Source: JBGPEQ01 sp050180895 (GTDB taxonomy: Bacteria > Pseudomonadota > Alphaproteobacteria > Dongiales > Dongiaceae). Taken from it: 64,000 bases of DNA. Each line of letters starts with the position of its first letter. The first letter of the stretch is position 1. Of this stretch, positions 10,523 to 19,318 are shown piece by piece. Below the pieces are notes generated by a model. The model saw nothing but the letters and a program-made list of their open reading frames with translations. It was not told the DNA's origin and made no database searches. Both the position numbers and the translations under genes were made by a program. Where the stretch lies: positions 62,001 through 126,000 of the forward strand of contig JBFXDS010000010.1 in the NCBI GenBank assembly GCA_050180895.1. Reading direction: 5' to 3'.

Positions 10523-11224
10523 CTACACCAGTCCAAAGGCGCGGCCAAGCGTCAGAGCAGCGCGGCGCAGGCTGCGCCGGGCGACGCCGGCGTCGCGCGC
10601 GAGGCGTAGCAGGTCCGACCACTGCGACGGGCTGCGAAGCAGCGAGCCGAGCAGCGCCAGGGGCCGCAGCCGCCCGTCCGGGGCCATGGCCGCGAGGGCG
10701 GCCGGCGGTACGTCGCGTTCCGCCCCGTCGACGATCACGCGCAGGCAGAGGAAGGGGCGGCCGTTGAACGCGGCCGCCTCGGCGACGCCGAGGCTTTCCA
10801 TGTCGACGGCGACGGCGGCGCAGATCTGCCCCAGGCGGAGCTTGTCGCGCGAAAGCGTGACCGGATCCTGGACGCCGAGGATGGTGCCGCGGTCGAGAGG
10901 GGCGCCGTCACGCGCAGCCGCGTCGGCGAACCGCCGGGCGTGCGCGTCGGCGGCGGGCAGCCGCTGCCCCGCCGGCCCGGCGACGCCGTCGGCAAGGACG
11001 ATCTCCCCGGCGCGCAGGCGCGGATGCAGCCCGCCGGCGAAGCCGAAGCTGACGAGCAGGTCGGCACCACCCTGCGCGAGCTGCGTGGCCGCGGCGTAGG
11101 CGCGCTTGTAGTCGCCGCCCGCGCAGGCGATCTGCAGCGCGGACGTGGCGGGCACGGCCCGGCGCAGGCAGGCGGCTTCGAAGGCAAGGCCGGTGACGAC
11201 GCCGAGCCGCGTCACATCCCCCAT
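10523..11224 (-). CDS. hpnG: Adenosylhopane nucleosidase/phosphorylase HpnG
   Basis: A 233-residue member of the purine/uridine phosphorylase fold. It shows ACAGGDYKRAYAAATQL, LVSFGFAGGLHPRL (the conserved glycine-rich region) and AVDMESLGVAEAA, the base/ribose-contacting motif. HpnG removes adenine from adenosylhopane to give ribosylhopane. The ATG at 11224 overlaps the end of shc by 13 bases; a GTG at 11215 would overlap by 4 and is an equally possible start. It is the last gene of the hpnD-hpnE-shc-hpnG run. Confidence 0.93.
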   Translation of the reverse strand: MGDVTRLGVVTGLAFEAACLRRAVPATSALQIACAGGDYKRAYAAATQLAQGGADLLVSFGFAGGLHPRLRAGEIVLADGVAGPAGQRLPAADAHARRFADAAARDGAPLDRGTILGVQDPVTLSRDKLRLGQICAAVAVDMESLGVAEAAAFNGRPFLCLRVIVDGAERDVPPAALAAMAPDGRLRPLALLGSLLRSPSQWSDLLRLARDAGVARRSLRRAALTLGRAFGLV

Positions 11225-13197
11225 GCGACCTGGCGCGAGTTGCCGCGCAGCAGGTTTCGGTAGCGCGCCAGCGCCCAGACCGGGAAATAGGCGCTGTAGC
11301 CGTGATAGCGCAGGTAGAACACGCGCGGGAAGCCGACGGCCGTGAACCAGTCCTCGTGCCACCGGGTGCCGCTGCGCGGCGCCCGCAGCAGATAGGCGAT
11401 GCCGCGCTTCACCGCCGCACTCTCGACCTCGCCGGCGCTCATCAGCCCGAGCACCGCCCAGGCGGTCTGCGACGGCGTGCTTTCCTTGACGAACCCCTTG
11501 CGCGCCTTCCAGTAGGTCTCGCCGCCCTCGCCCCAGCCGCCGTCCGCCTGCTGGAATTCCTCGAGCCAAGCCACCGCCTTGCGGATGTGCGGCGCCTGCG
11601 GATCCTCCCCGCAGGCGTTGAAGGCGCACAGCGCCGACCAGGTGCCGTAGACGTAGTTCGTGCCCCAGCGCCCGAACCAGGAACCGTCGGGCTCCTGCTC
11701 GCGCCGGAGATACTGGAGACCGCGCGCCACGGCCGGATGGTCGCGCTTGAAGCCGGCCTGGGCCAGGAAGCTCAGGCAGCGGGCGGTGACATCGACCGTC
11801 GGCGGGTCGAGCAGCGCCCCGTGATCGGCGAACGCTATGTGATTCAGATAGCCGTGCGTGTTGTCGGCGTCGAAGGCGCCCCAGCCGCCGTTCTTGCTTT
11901 GCATGCCGACGACCCATTCGATGGCGCGGTCCACGGACTCCCGCACCTTGGGGTCGGTGTCGGCGAGGCCGCTGCGCAGCAGCGCCATGCCGGCCACCGC
12001 CGTATCGTCGACGTCGGGATAGAAATCGTTGGCATACTGGAAGGCCCAGCCGCCGGGCCGCAGGCCGGGCCGGCGGACCGCCCAGTCGCCGACCGTCTCC
12101 AGGATCTGCCGATCCAACAGCCAGTCGGCGGCGCGCCGCATCGTCCCGCCGTCGCCGGGAACACCGGCTTCCATCAGGCCGTGCATGGTCAGCACCGTGT
12201 CCCAGATCGGCGACAGGCAGGGCTGGCAGTAGCCGTCGCGCTCCCCGAGGATCAGAAGCTTCCTGATCGACTGCATGGCAATGGCGCGCTGCGGATGGTC
12301 GGGCGCATAGCCCAGCGTGTGATAGGCCATCACCGCGTTGGCCATGGCCGGGAAGATGCCGCCGAGCCCGTCCTCGCCGTTGAGGCGCTCGCCGATGAAC
12401 TCCAGCGCCAGCTCCAGCGCCCGCTTGCGCGGATTGGTCAGGAACCACGGCTCGCACAGCCGCAGCGCCTTGTCGATGGCGAGGAACGCGCGGCCCCACG
12501 GGCTGCCGCTGACGTTCACCAGATAGTTCCGCTCCTGCTCCGGCGGCACCACGAACAGCTCGCGGATATCGACCCGGCGCGGGTTGGCGGCGCGCGGCTT
12601 CAGCGCCATCAGGATCAGCAGCGGCACGATCACGGTGCGCGACCAGTAGGACACCTTGCTGAGATGGAACGGCGCCCATTTCGGCAGCAGCATGATCTCC
12701 AGCGGCATCACCGGCACGGCGCGCCACGGCACCTGGCCGAAGAGGGCGAGCGCGATGCGCGTGAACACGTTGGCCTTGGCGGCGCCGCCATGGGCGAGGA
12801 TCGCCTGCCGCGCCCGCGCCATGTGCGGCGCGTCGACGTCGTCGCCGACCAGCTTCAGCGCGTAGTAGGCCTTCACCGAGGCGCTGGTGTTGAGCTCGCC
12901 GCCATGGAACAGCGGCCAGCCGCCATGCTCGCCCTGGATGCGGCGCAGGTAGGCCGCCAGCTTCCGCTCGACCGCGTCGTCGATCTCGCCGAGGAAATGT
13001 TCGAGGAAGATGTACTCGGCGGGAATGGTCGCGTCCGCCTCGAGCTCGAAGCACCATTCGCCGTCCCCGCCCTGCCGCCCTGCGAGGTCCGCGGCGGTCT
13101 CCGCCACCACGCGGTCGATCTCGGCAAGGTCGAGCCCCCGGGCGGATGCCGGGACGTCCTGAAACGTCTGTGCAGCGATGTTTTCGAGCATGGTCAC
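11212..13197 (-). CDS. shc: Squalene-hopene cyclase
   Basis: A 661-residue cyclase that folds squalene into hopene and hopanol at the membrane. The protonating motif DVDDTA begins at D395 (D395, D397, D398), and several QW repeats are visible, such as QGEHGGWPLFHGG, QEPDGSWFGRWG and QQADGGWGEGG. The length agrees with bacterial SHC (630-690). It overlaps hpnE by 4 bases (ATGA) and hpnG by a few bases, showing a tight operon. Confidence 0.98.
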   Translation of the reverse strand: MTMLENIAAQTFQDVPASARGLDLAEIDRVVAETAADLAGRQGGDGEWCFELEADATIPAEYIFLEHFLGEIDDAVERKLAAYLRRIQGEHGGWPLFHGGELNTSASVKAYYALKLVGDDVDAPHMARARQAILAHGGAAKANVFTRIALALFGQVPWRAVPVMPLEIMLLPKWAPFHLSKVSYWSRTVIVPLLILMALKPRAANPRRVDIRELFVVPPEQERNYLVNVSGSPWGRAFLAIDKALRLCEPWFLTNPRKRALELALEFIGERLNGEDGLGGIFPAMANAVMAYHTLGYAPDHPQRAIAMQSIRKLLILGERDGYCQPCLSPIWDTVLTMHGLMEAGVPGDGGTMRRAADWLLDRQILETVGDWAVRRPGLRPGGWAFQYANDFYPDVDDTAVAGMALLRSGLADTDPKVRESVDRAIEWVVGMQSKNGGWGAFDADNTHGYLNHIAFADHGALLDPPTVDVTARCLSFLAQAGFKRDHPAVARGLQYLRREQEPDGSWFGRWGTNYVYGTWSALCAFNACGEDPQAPHIRKAVAWLEEFQQADGGWGEGGETYWKARKGFVKESTPSQTAWAVLGLMSAGEVESAAVKRGIAYLLRAPRSGTRWHEDWFTAVGFPRVFYLRYHGYSAYFPVWALARYRNLLRGNSRQVAWGM

Positions 13198-14480
13198 GAG
13201 GCCAGCCTTAGTACGCCAGCAAACGAGCGTTGGGCAAGGACCAAGCTGGCCGCCGTCCGGCCCGACCGGAGGGCACCCTCGATCGTCGCCGGCAGGCCGG
13301 TGTCGGTCCAGTCGCCGGCCAGGAACAGATTGGCATAGCCGGTCTGCGCCTTGGGCCGCCGCGCGACCTCGGCCGGCGTCTGGGCGAAGGTCGCGGTCTT
13401 CTCCTTGACGATGCGATAGGGCGGCATCGGCGCGGCCGGCACCTCGACCGCCCGCGCCACGTCGGCCCAGATGCGCGCCGCGATCTCCTCGGCCGGCCGG
13501 TCCACCAGAGCCTCGGCCGCGCTCACCGTCGCCGATACGACGTCGTCGCGGAAGAAGAGCCAGTGGGCGGTGCCATTAAGCAGCGCCAGGAAGTGCAGGC
13601 CGTCACGCAACCGCACCGGCTCGGCCAGGCGGAAATGGGCGTTGACGATCGAGCGGCTGCCCTCCGGCGTCTCCAACTCCGGCACCAGCAGGCCGGCGCC
13701 GCGGTGCGGCACCGCCAGCACGACCGTATCGTCGTCGGCGAGCGCCACGTCGCCGCCGATGAAGGAGAGCCCGACCACGGTATGGCCGCGGAACTCGAAC
13801 GCGCGCAGCCGATGCTTGAAGCTGATTGGCACCCCGAGCGCGCCCAGCCGGTGCACCGCCGGATCGATCAGGCTCATCGACAGTCCCTGGCGCGCGATCA
13901 GCGGATGGCAGGCCCGTCCGCCGCGGCCGAAAGACTCGATCAGCACGGGCCACAGCAGCCGCGCCGCGCCCTCCTCCGCGGCGGCGTTCAGAACGGCCAC
14001 GGCGATGGGCTCCACGAGCACGCGGAACAGGCGATGGGATGGCTCGACGACGTCGCTCACGCATTCCCGATCGTTGGCGATCGCGAAGAGGCCGAGGCTC
14101 AAATAGTCTCGCGCGCGCGTGCCGGGAACGCGGCGCAGCGGATCGAAGATCCACCAGGGAATCCGGCCCTCGTTGATGCGCAGCGCCCAGCGCCGGCCGC
14201 TGGCGAGGTCGAGGAACGGGAACACCGCCTCGCCCGGGTCGATCATGGCGTCGCCTGCGCCGGTCCGGCGCAGATGCTCGGCCACTGCTGGGTTGCCGCT
14301 GAAGACAAGGTGGTTGCCGTTGTCGATCCAGCGCTCGAGCTGCTGGTCGTAGTAGGAGCGGCAGCGGCCGCCGGCATGGGTCGTCGCCTCGTACACGCGC
14401 ACGGACTCGCCGGCCTCGGCCAAATGCAACGCGCAGCCGAGGCCGGCGAGTCCGGCCCCGATCACATGCACGGTTCCCAT
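13194..14480 (-). CDS. hpnE: Hydroxysqualene dehydroxylase HpnE
   Basis: A 428-residue FAD-dependent amine-oxidase-fold protein. The N-terminal dinucleotide-binding motif is GAGLAGLGCALHLAEAG and the C terminus has the matching FLAGDWTDTGLPATIEGA. In the HpnCDE route it reductively removes the hydroxyl from hydroxysqualene to yield squalene for the cyclase encoded next. Three bases separate it from hpnD upstream and it overlaps shc downstream, so translation is coupled. Confidence 0.95.
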   Translation of the reverse strand: MGTVHVIGAGLAGLGCALHLAEAGESVRVYEATTHAGGRCRSYYDQQLERWIDNGNHLVFSGNPAVAEHLRRTGAGDAMIDPGEAVFPFLDLASGRRWALRINEGRIPWWIFDPLRRVPGTRARDYLSLGLFAIANDRECVSDVVEPSHRLFRVLVEPIAVAVLNAAAEEGAARLLWPVLIESFGRGGRACHPLIARQGLSMSLIDPAVHRLGALGVPISFKHRLRAFEFRGHTVVGLSFIGGDVALADDDTVVLAVPHRGAGLLVPELETPEGSRSIVNAHFRLAEPVRLRDGLHFLALLNGTAHWLFFRDDVVSATVSAAEALVDRPAEEIAARIWADVARAVEVPAAPMPPYRIVKEKTATFAQTPAEVARRPKAQTGYANLFLAGDWTDTGLPATIEGALRSGRTAASLVLAQRSFAGVLRLAS

Positions 14481-14483
14481 CGA

Positions 14484-15353
14484 TCAGAACAGTCCGTGGC
14501 GCAAGATCAGCCAGAGCTTTTCCACCTTCGACAGCTTCACCGGCTCGTCGAGGCGGACGAAGCCGCGCCGGCGCAGGCGATGCAGCAGGCGCCGGTAGAC
14601 GACGAGGATGAGCCGGGCCGGCCGCAGCGCGCGGCGCGGCATCTGGTCGAGCAGGGCGGCGGCGGCGGCGAACTGCGTCTCGGCCAGGGCGGCAAGGTCG
14701 TCGCAGACGGCGGCGAGCCGCGGATCGCGCAGGGTCGCGGCCAGCGACGTCGCGGCGACGCCGTGTTTGTCGAGCAGCTCGCGAGGCAGATAGAGCCGGC
14801 CGAGGCCCGCATCCTCGGCCACGTCGCGCAGCACGTTGGTGAGCTGCACGGCCTCGCCGAGGGCATCGGCCAGCCGACGGCCGCTCGCGCGCGGCGCGCC
14901 GAAGATGCGCACCGACAGCAGCCCGACGGCGCCGGCCACCCGGCTGCAATAGAGCCGCAGCTCCGCCATCGTCGGCGCGACCAGGCCGTCGCGCGCATCC
15001 ATCTCCATGCCGTCGATGACGGCGATGAAGTCCTCGCGCGCGAGGTCGAAGCGGCGGACGGGCTCGGCCAGGGCCCGCGCGATCGCGTGGCGGGCGGCGC
15101 CGGCATAGAGCCGGTCGATCTCCTCGCGCCAGCCCTGCAGCTGCCGCAGCTTCGCCGCGGCCGGCAGGTCGCCATCGGCGATGTCGTCGACGACGCGGCA
15201 GAAGGCGTAGACCGCGAACATCGCCTGCCGCTTCTCCGCCGGCAGCAGCCGCATCGCCCAGTAGAACGACGTCCGCGCCTTGACGACGACGTCCGCGACC
15301 AGCTCCCGGTCGGTGGCCCCCTGCGCTGCCTCGATCGCCGCCTGCTGGCTCAT
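14484..15353 (-). CDS. hpnD: Presqualene diphosphate synthase HpnD
   Basis: A 289-residue squalene/phytoene synthase-family enzyme that condenses two farnesyl diphosphates. Both Asp-rich substrate motifs are present: VVDDIADGD near residue 55 and LTNVLRDVAED near residue 170. The ATG at 15353 (start SQQAAIEAAQG) is chosen; the open frame extends further upstream but those codons merely translate a palindromic repeat. In most hopanoid producers hpnC lies directly before it, but here the upstream gene is dxs after a repeat. Confidence 0.94.
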   Translation of the reverse strand: MSQQAAIEAAQGATDRELVADVVVKARTSFYWAMRLLPAEKRQAMFAVYAFCRVVDDIADGDLPAAAKLRQLQGWREEIDRLYAGAARHAIARALAEPVRRFDLAREDFIAVIDGMEMDARDGLVAPTMAELRLYCSRVAGAVGLLSVRIFGAPRASGRRLADALGEAVQLTNVLRDVAEDAGLGRLYLPRELLDKHGVAATSLAATLRDPRLAAVCDDLAALAETQFAAAAALLDQMPRRALRPARLILVVYRRLLHRLRRRGFVRLDEPVKLSKVEKLWLILRHGLF

Positions 15354-15382
15354 GGGCCGCCCCTCGACCCGGATCGGCATCG

Positions 15383-15465
15383 TGCGTCCTTCGACAGGCT
15401 CAGGATGAGGTCCTTTCTTCGTGCCATAAAGACTGTTCCTCATCCTGAGCCTGTCGAAGGACGCA
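15383..15465. repeat. Long intergenic palindrome, family A copy 2
   Basis: Arms 15383-15410 and 15438-15465 are near-perfect reverse complements starting TGCGTCCTTCGACAGGCTCA. It separates dxs from hpnD, at the spot where hpnC would normally be found. As it sits within a same-strand gene run it could affect readthrough or mRNA stability. Confidence 0.9.
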
Positions 15466-15490
15466 GGACGGCGGTGCCATGCGGCAGCGG

Positions 15491-17419
15491 CTACGCCCGC
15501 GAGGCCGCGAATTCCTGATCGGCCTGGCCCAGGGCCGTCAATGCGGCCGCGGCGATGTGCCGCGCGTTGAGCCCCGCCTGGTCATACTGGTTCTGCGGCT
15601 TGTCGTGGTCGATGAAGCGGTCGGGCAGCACCAGGCTGCGGATCTTGAGGCCGCGGTCGAGCAGCCCTTCCGTCGCCAGATAGTGCAGCACATGGGCGCC
15701 GAAGCCGCCGATGGCGCCCTCCTCCACGGTGATGAACACCGCATGCTCCGCCGCCAGCCGGCGCACCAGCGCCGTGTCGAGCGGCTTGGCGAAGCGCGCA
15801 TCGGCGACCGTGGTCGACAGGCCGCGCGCCCCCAGCTCCTCGGCCGCCTTCAGGCATTCGGCGAGCCGCGTGCCCAGGCTCAACAGCGCCACCGCCGTGC
15901 CCTCGCGCAGGATGCGGCCCTTGCCGATCTCCAGCGGCACGCCCTCGGCCGGCAGCGCCGTGCCGGTACCCTCGCCGCGCGGATAGCGGAAGGCGCTCGG
16001 GCGGTCGTCGATCGCCGCCGCCGTCGCCATCATGTGCACCAGCTCGGCCTCGTCGGCCGCCGCCATGATGACGAAGCCCGGCAGGCAGCCGAGGTAGGTG
16101 ACGTCGAACGAGCCGGCATGGGTGGCGCCGTCGGCGCCGACCAGCCCCGCGCGGTCGATGGCGAAGCGCACCGGCAGCTGCTGGATCGCCACGTCATGCA
16201 CCACTTGGTCGTAGGCGCGCTGCAGGAAGGTGGAGTAGATGGCGGCGAACGGCCGCATGCCCTCGGTCGCCAGGCCGGCGGCGAAGGTCACGGCATGCTG
16301 CTCGGCGATGCCGACATCGAAGCAGCGCTTGGGGAATTTCTCGGCGAACTTGTCGAGCCCGGTGCCCGACGGCATGGCGGCGTTGATAGCGACGATTTTC
16401 TCGTCCTTCTCCGCCATCTTGATCAGCGTGTCGGAGAACACCTTGGTGTAGCTCGGCGCCGCCGCCGGCACCTTCACCTGGGTGCCCGTGACGACGTCGA
16501 ACTTGTTGACGCCGTGATACTTGTCCGCCGCCTTCTCGGCCGGGCCGTAGCCGTGGCCCTTCTCGGTGATGACGTGCACCAGCACCGGGCCGTAGTGGTC
16601 GGAGTCCCGCAGGTTGCGCAGCACCGGCACCACATGGTCCAGGTTGTGGCCGTCGATCGGCCCGACATAGTAGAAGCCCAGCTCCTCGAACAGCGTGCCG
16701 CCGGTAACGATGCTGCGGGCCAGACTCTCCGCCCGCTCGGCCCGCTCGCTGATGGCGCGCGGCAGCTTGTGGAGCGTCTGCCGGAGCATCTCGCGCAGGC
16801 TGCGGAACTGCCGCGACGACAGCAGCCGCGACAGATAGGCGCTCATGGCGCCGACCGGCGGCGCGATCGACATGTCGTTGTCGTTGAGGATGACGATGAG
16901 GCGCGAGTTCATGGCGCCGGCATTGTTCATCGCTTCGTAGGCCATGCCGGCGCTCATGGCGCCGTCGCCGATCACGCAGACGACGTGGTTCTTGCCGCCG
17001 GAAAGATCGCGCGCCACGGCCATGCCGAGGCCGGCGGAGATGGAGGTGGAGCTGTGCGCCGCGCCGAACGGATCGTATTCGCTCTCGACCCGCCGGGTGA
17101 AGCCGGAGAGGCCACCGCCCTGGCGCAGGCCCAACATGCGCTCGCGCCGCCCGGTGAGCATCTTGTGCGGATAGGCCTGGTGACTCACGTCCCAGATCAG
17201 CCGATCGCGCGGCGTGTCGAACACATGATGCAACGCCACCGTCAGCTCGACCACGCCCAGACTGGCGCCCAGATGCCCGCCGGTGACCGAGACGATCTCG
17301 ATCAGGTCGCGGCGGACCTCGTCGGCCAGTTGCTTCAACTGCTCGATCGTGTAACCGCGGATATCCGCCGGATCCTGCACGCGATCCAGCAGTTCCTTGA
17401 CGCGGTTGTGCATGTCCAT
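15491..17419 (-). CDS. dxs: 1-deoxy-D-xylulose-5-phosphate synthase
   Basis: A 642-residue thiamine diphosphate enzyme making DXP from pyruvate and glyceraldehyde phosphate, the entry step of the MEP pathway. The key features are VTGGHLGASLGVVEL near residue 45, the TPP/Mg motif GDGAMSAGMAYEAMNNA near 150, and the catalytic glutamate region VGIAEQHAVTFAAG near 370. Length is standard. It lies upstream of, and in line with, hpnD, so isoprenoid supply and hopanoid synthesis may share transcripts. Confidence 0.97.
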   Translation of the reverse strand: MDMHNRVKELLDRVQDPADIRGYTIEQLKQLADEVRRDLIEIVSVTGGHLGASLGVVELTVALHHVFDTPRDRLIWDVSHQAYPHKMLTGRRERMLGLRQGGGLSGFTRRVESEYDPFGAAHSSTSISAGLGMAVARDLSGGKNHVVCVIGDGAMSAGMAYEAMNNAGAMNSRLIVILNDNDMSIAPPVGAMSAYLSRLLSSRQFRSLREMLRQTLHKLPRAISERAERAESLARSIVTGGTLFEELGFYYVGPIDGHNLDHVVPVLRNLRDSDHYGPVLVHVITEKGHGYGPAEKAADKYHGVNKFDVVTGTQVKVPAAAPSYTKVFSDTLIKMAEKDEKIVAINAAMPSGTGLDKFAEKFPKRCFDVGIAEQHAVTFAAGLATEGMRPFAAIYSTFLQRAYDQVVHDVAIQQLPVRFAIDRAGLVGADGATHAGSFDVTYLGCLPGFVIMAAADEAELVHMMATAAAIDDRPSAFRYPRGEGTGTALPAEGVPLEIGKGRILREGTAVALLSLGTRLAECLKAAEELGARGLSTTVADARFAKPLDTALVRRLAAEHAVFITVEEGAIGGFGAHVLHYLATEGLLDRGLKIRSLVLPDRFIDHDKPQNQYDQAGLNARHIAAAALTALGQADQEFAASRA

Positions 17420-17750
17420 GCAACACCCTTCGGCTGTATGATGGAATCGGGTCGGTTCGTCCCCTCGGCATCCCGCCCGAATCCGGTCCCCTGATGCCTA
17501 TCCTCCAGAATACCCTAGGGATTCCGTGAATGCGAAAGTTTTTCGATGGCATGGAGAAGGTGCCGCCGGTGCCGCCGCCGGTGGCCGGCGAGCGCAATAG
17601 ACGGTGGACTCTCCAGCCCGATTTCCATCTTAATGTTCCAATTGTGTTCCAATGCCGCAGCGCCAGCATCGCGTTCTTCAACAATTCATATGGGCCTGGA
17701 GTTCGCCCCGGTCCATCGCCGGGTCCAGCATCATCAGGGAGGCGTATCCC
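17420..17750. other. Intergenic region, no gene seen
   Basis: About 330 bases between the start of dxs (minus strand) and a YciI gene (plus strand). It must contain the two divergent promoters. I see no strong promoter, hairpin or conserved small frame; several short open frames have atypical composition. Confidence 0.5.
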
Positions 17751-18050
17751 ATGCTCTACATCGTCATGTTCGAGGATGATTCGTCCCGCGCCGAAATGCG
17801 TCAGCGATACATGCAGGATCACCTCGCTTTCCTCGAGCGCAATGCCGACCGTATCCGCGCCGCCGGCCCGCTGCGCGATGCGGCGACGGACGTCCCGGCC
17901 GGCGGCCTCTGGCTCGTCGAGGCCGAGAGCGCCGACGTCGTGACGGCGCTCTACCGCGAGGACCCCTTCTGGCCGACGGGCCTCCGTCGTTCGGTGCGGG
18001 TCCTCACCTGGTCTCAGGTATTCGCCGACGGCAAGCGGCGTACGGGCTGA
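17751..18050 (+). CDS. YciI family protein
   Basis: A 99-residue ferredoxin-like alpha/beta protein. It starts MLYIVMFEDDSSRAEMRQRY, has HLAFLERNADRIRAAGPLRD and GLWLVEAESADVVTALYREDPF; the His and Asp seen in the first two segments match the conserved pair of YciI proteins. The ATG at 17751 follows AGGGAGG. Family members are small enzymes or enzyme-like domains of mostly unknown substrate. It stands alone ahead of a Crp/Fnr regulator. Confidence 0.85.
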   Translation: MLYIVMFEDDSSRAEMRQRYMQDHLAFLERNADRIRAAGPLRDAATDVPAGGLWLVEAESADVVTALYREDPFWPTGLRRSVRVLTWSQVFADGKRRTG

Positions 18051-18235
18051 CGCGACCGCAGAGTGCCGAGGGAGTCCGCCAGGGCACCTCCCGGTAACGT
18101 CTTGTCCGCGACGGCGCCAGCGACTTTATACATAGCATCAAGGCTGACGCACGCTGAGCCAGTGTCGCATCCTCATCGGCTCGAACATCGCTCATGCTTC
18201 GCCTCGGCCGCGCGGCGGCGGGAGGAGGGTGGAGC

Positions 18236-18937
18236 ATGACGCCTCGAACCGAGAGCCTGCGCAGCATCCGGCTGTTCCGCGGACTGACCGACGCGGAGAT
18301 ACTCCGTCTCGACAGCCGCTGCCTCTGGCGTCGTTGCGAGGCGAAGCAGGAAGTGCTGGGCCACGGCGATTCCGGCACGGACGTGTTCTTCGTCGTCAGC
18401 GGCCTGGTCCGCGCGGTGATCCGCCCCAACGGCCACCGCGAGGTGATCCTCGGCGACATCGGCGCCGGCGAGTTCTTCGGCGAGCTGGCGGCGATCGACG
18501 GCCTGCCGCGTTCGGCCAGCATCGTCGCGGTGACCGGCGCGACGCTCGCGCGCATGCCGGCCGCCGTGTTCCGCGAGGTGCTGCGGGAGCATGCCGATGT
18601 CTCCGGCCGGCTCCTGGCGTTGCTCGCCGCGCGCATCCGCCTGCTCGATACCCGCGTCGGCGAATTCGCCACCCTGGACGTGAAGCGCCGCGTCTTCTCC
18701 GAGCTGCTGCGGCTCAGCCGACCGGACGGAGCCGCATCCGGCCGCGCCGTCGTTTCGCCGCCGCCCTATCATGCCGAGATCGCCGCCCGCATCAGCGCCC
18801 GCCGCGAGGCGGTCACGCGCGAACTGCGCGCGCTCGAGGGCGCCGGACTGCTGGAGAAGCGGCGCGGCGCGCTCGTCTTGACTGATGTCGGCGCACTGCT
18901 GGCGCTGATGCAGGAGCCGCGCGACAGCATCGCCTGA
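18236..18937 (+). CDS. Crp/Fnr-family transcriptional regulator
   Basis: A 233-residue regulator. The N-terminal cyclic-nucleotide-binding-like beta-roll covers about 10-125 (GHGDSGTDVFFVVSGLVRAV, then EFFGELAAIDGLPRSASIVA). A dimer helix and C-terminal winged helix follow, with recognition helix region ISARREAVTRELRALEGAG near 195. The four-cysteine pattern of oxygen-sensing Fnr is absent, so a small ligand or cyclic nucleotide is more likely. The ATG at 18236 follows GGAGGAGGG. The target is unknown; the porin downstream is a candidate. Confidence 0.88.
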   Translation: MTPRTESLRSIRLFRGLTDAEILRLDSRCLWRRCEAKQEVLGHGDSGTDVFFVVSGLVRAVIRPNGHREVILGDIGAGEFFGELAAIDGLPRSASIVAVTGATLARMPAAVFREVLREHADVSGRLLALLAARIRLLDTRVGEFATLDVKRRVFSELLRLSRPDGAASGRAVVSPPPYHAEIAARISARREAVTRELRALEGAGLLEKRRGALVLTDVGALLALMQEPRDSIA

Positions 18938-19121
18938 ACTCTCCCTTTCTCCTTCTCCGCGGCGGCGCCCTGCAGCGCTGCTTGCAGTGTGTGAAAACGC
19001 ACATGGTCGGCGGCGCCACCGCTCCATCTCAAGGAGGCAACTCGCGTCCTTGGGGGTGCCCGTGTCTTATTGCCCGCGCCGGGAATCGAGCGACGAGGTC
19101 GCCGCCGCAAAGCGGTTGACG

Positions 19122-19277
19122 ATGCGCGATCTGGCCGCGGCGTGGGGCGTGGCGCTTGTCGTCTTTGCCGGCGTCGCCGCGACATCGGCCGCGGATCTCA
19201 TCGGTCTGTCCGATTCGAAACCGGCCGCCTTGCACGCCGCCGCAGCGCCGAGCCGCGAGGCCGCGCCGCCGTGCTGA
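19122..19277 (+). CDS. Possible small secreted or membrane peptide
   Basis: A 51-codon frame from the ATG at 19122: a hydrophobic segment (AAWGVALVVFAGVAATSAA) that looks like a signal peptide, then an Ala/Pro-rich tail ending in a cysteine. It ends 41 bases before the porin ATG. There is no homology I recognise and the ribosome site is weak, so it may be chance coding. Confidence 0.3.
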   Translation: MRDLAAAWGVALVVFAGVAATSAADLIGLSDSKPAALHAAAAPSREAAPPC

Positions 19278-19318
19278 CGCGGCGCCGCGTCCACCACCGC
19301 AACAGGGGAGAAGCCAAC

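Noticed and set aside
15354..15443. N-terminal extension of HpnD
   Set aside because: The added codons only translate a family A palindrome; the ATG at 15353 gives the normal start.
11302..15518. Plus-strand open frames opposite shc, hpnE and hpnD
   Set aside because: No motifs; the opposite strand has complete hopanoid enzymes.
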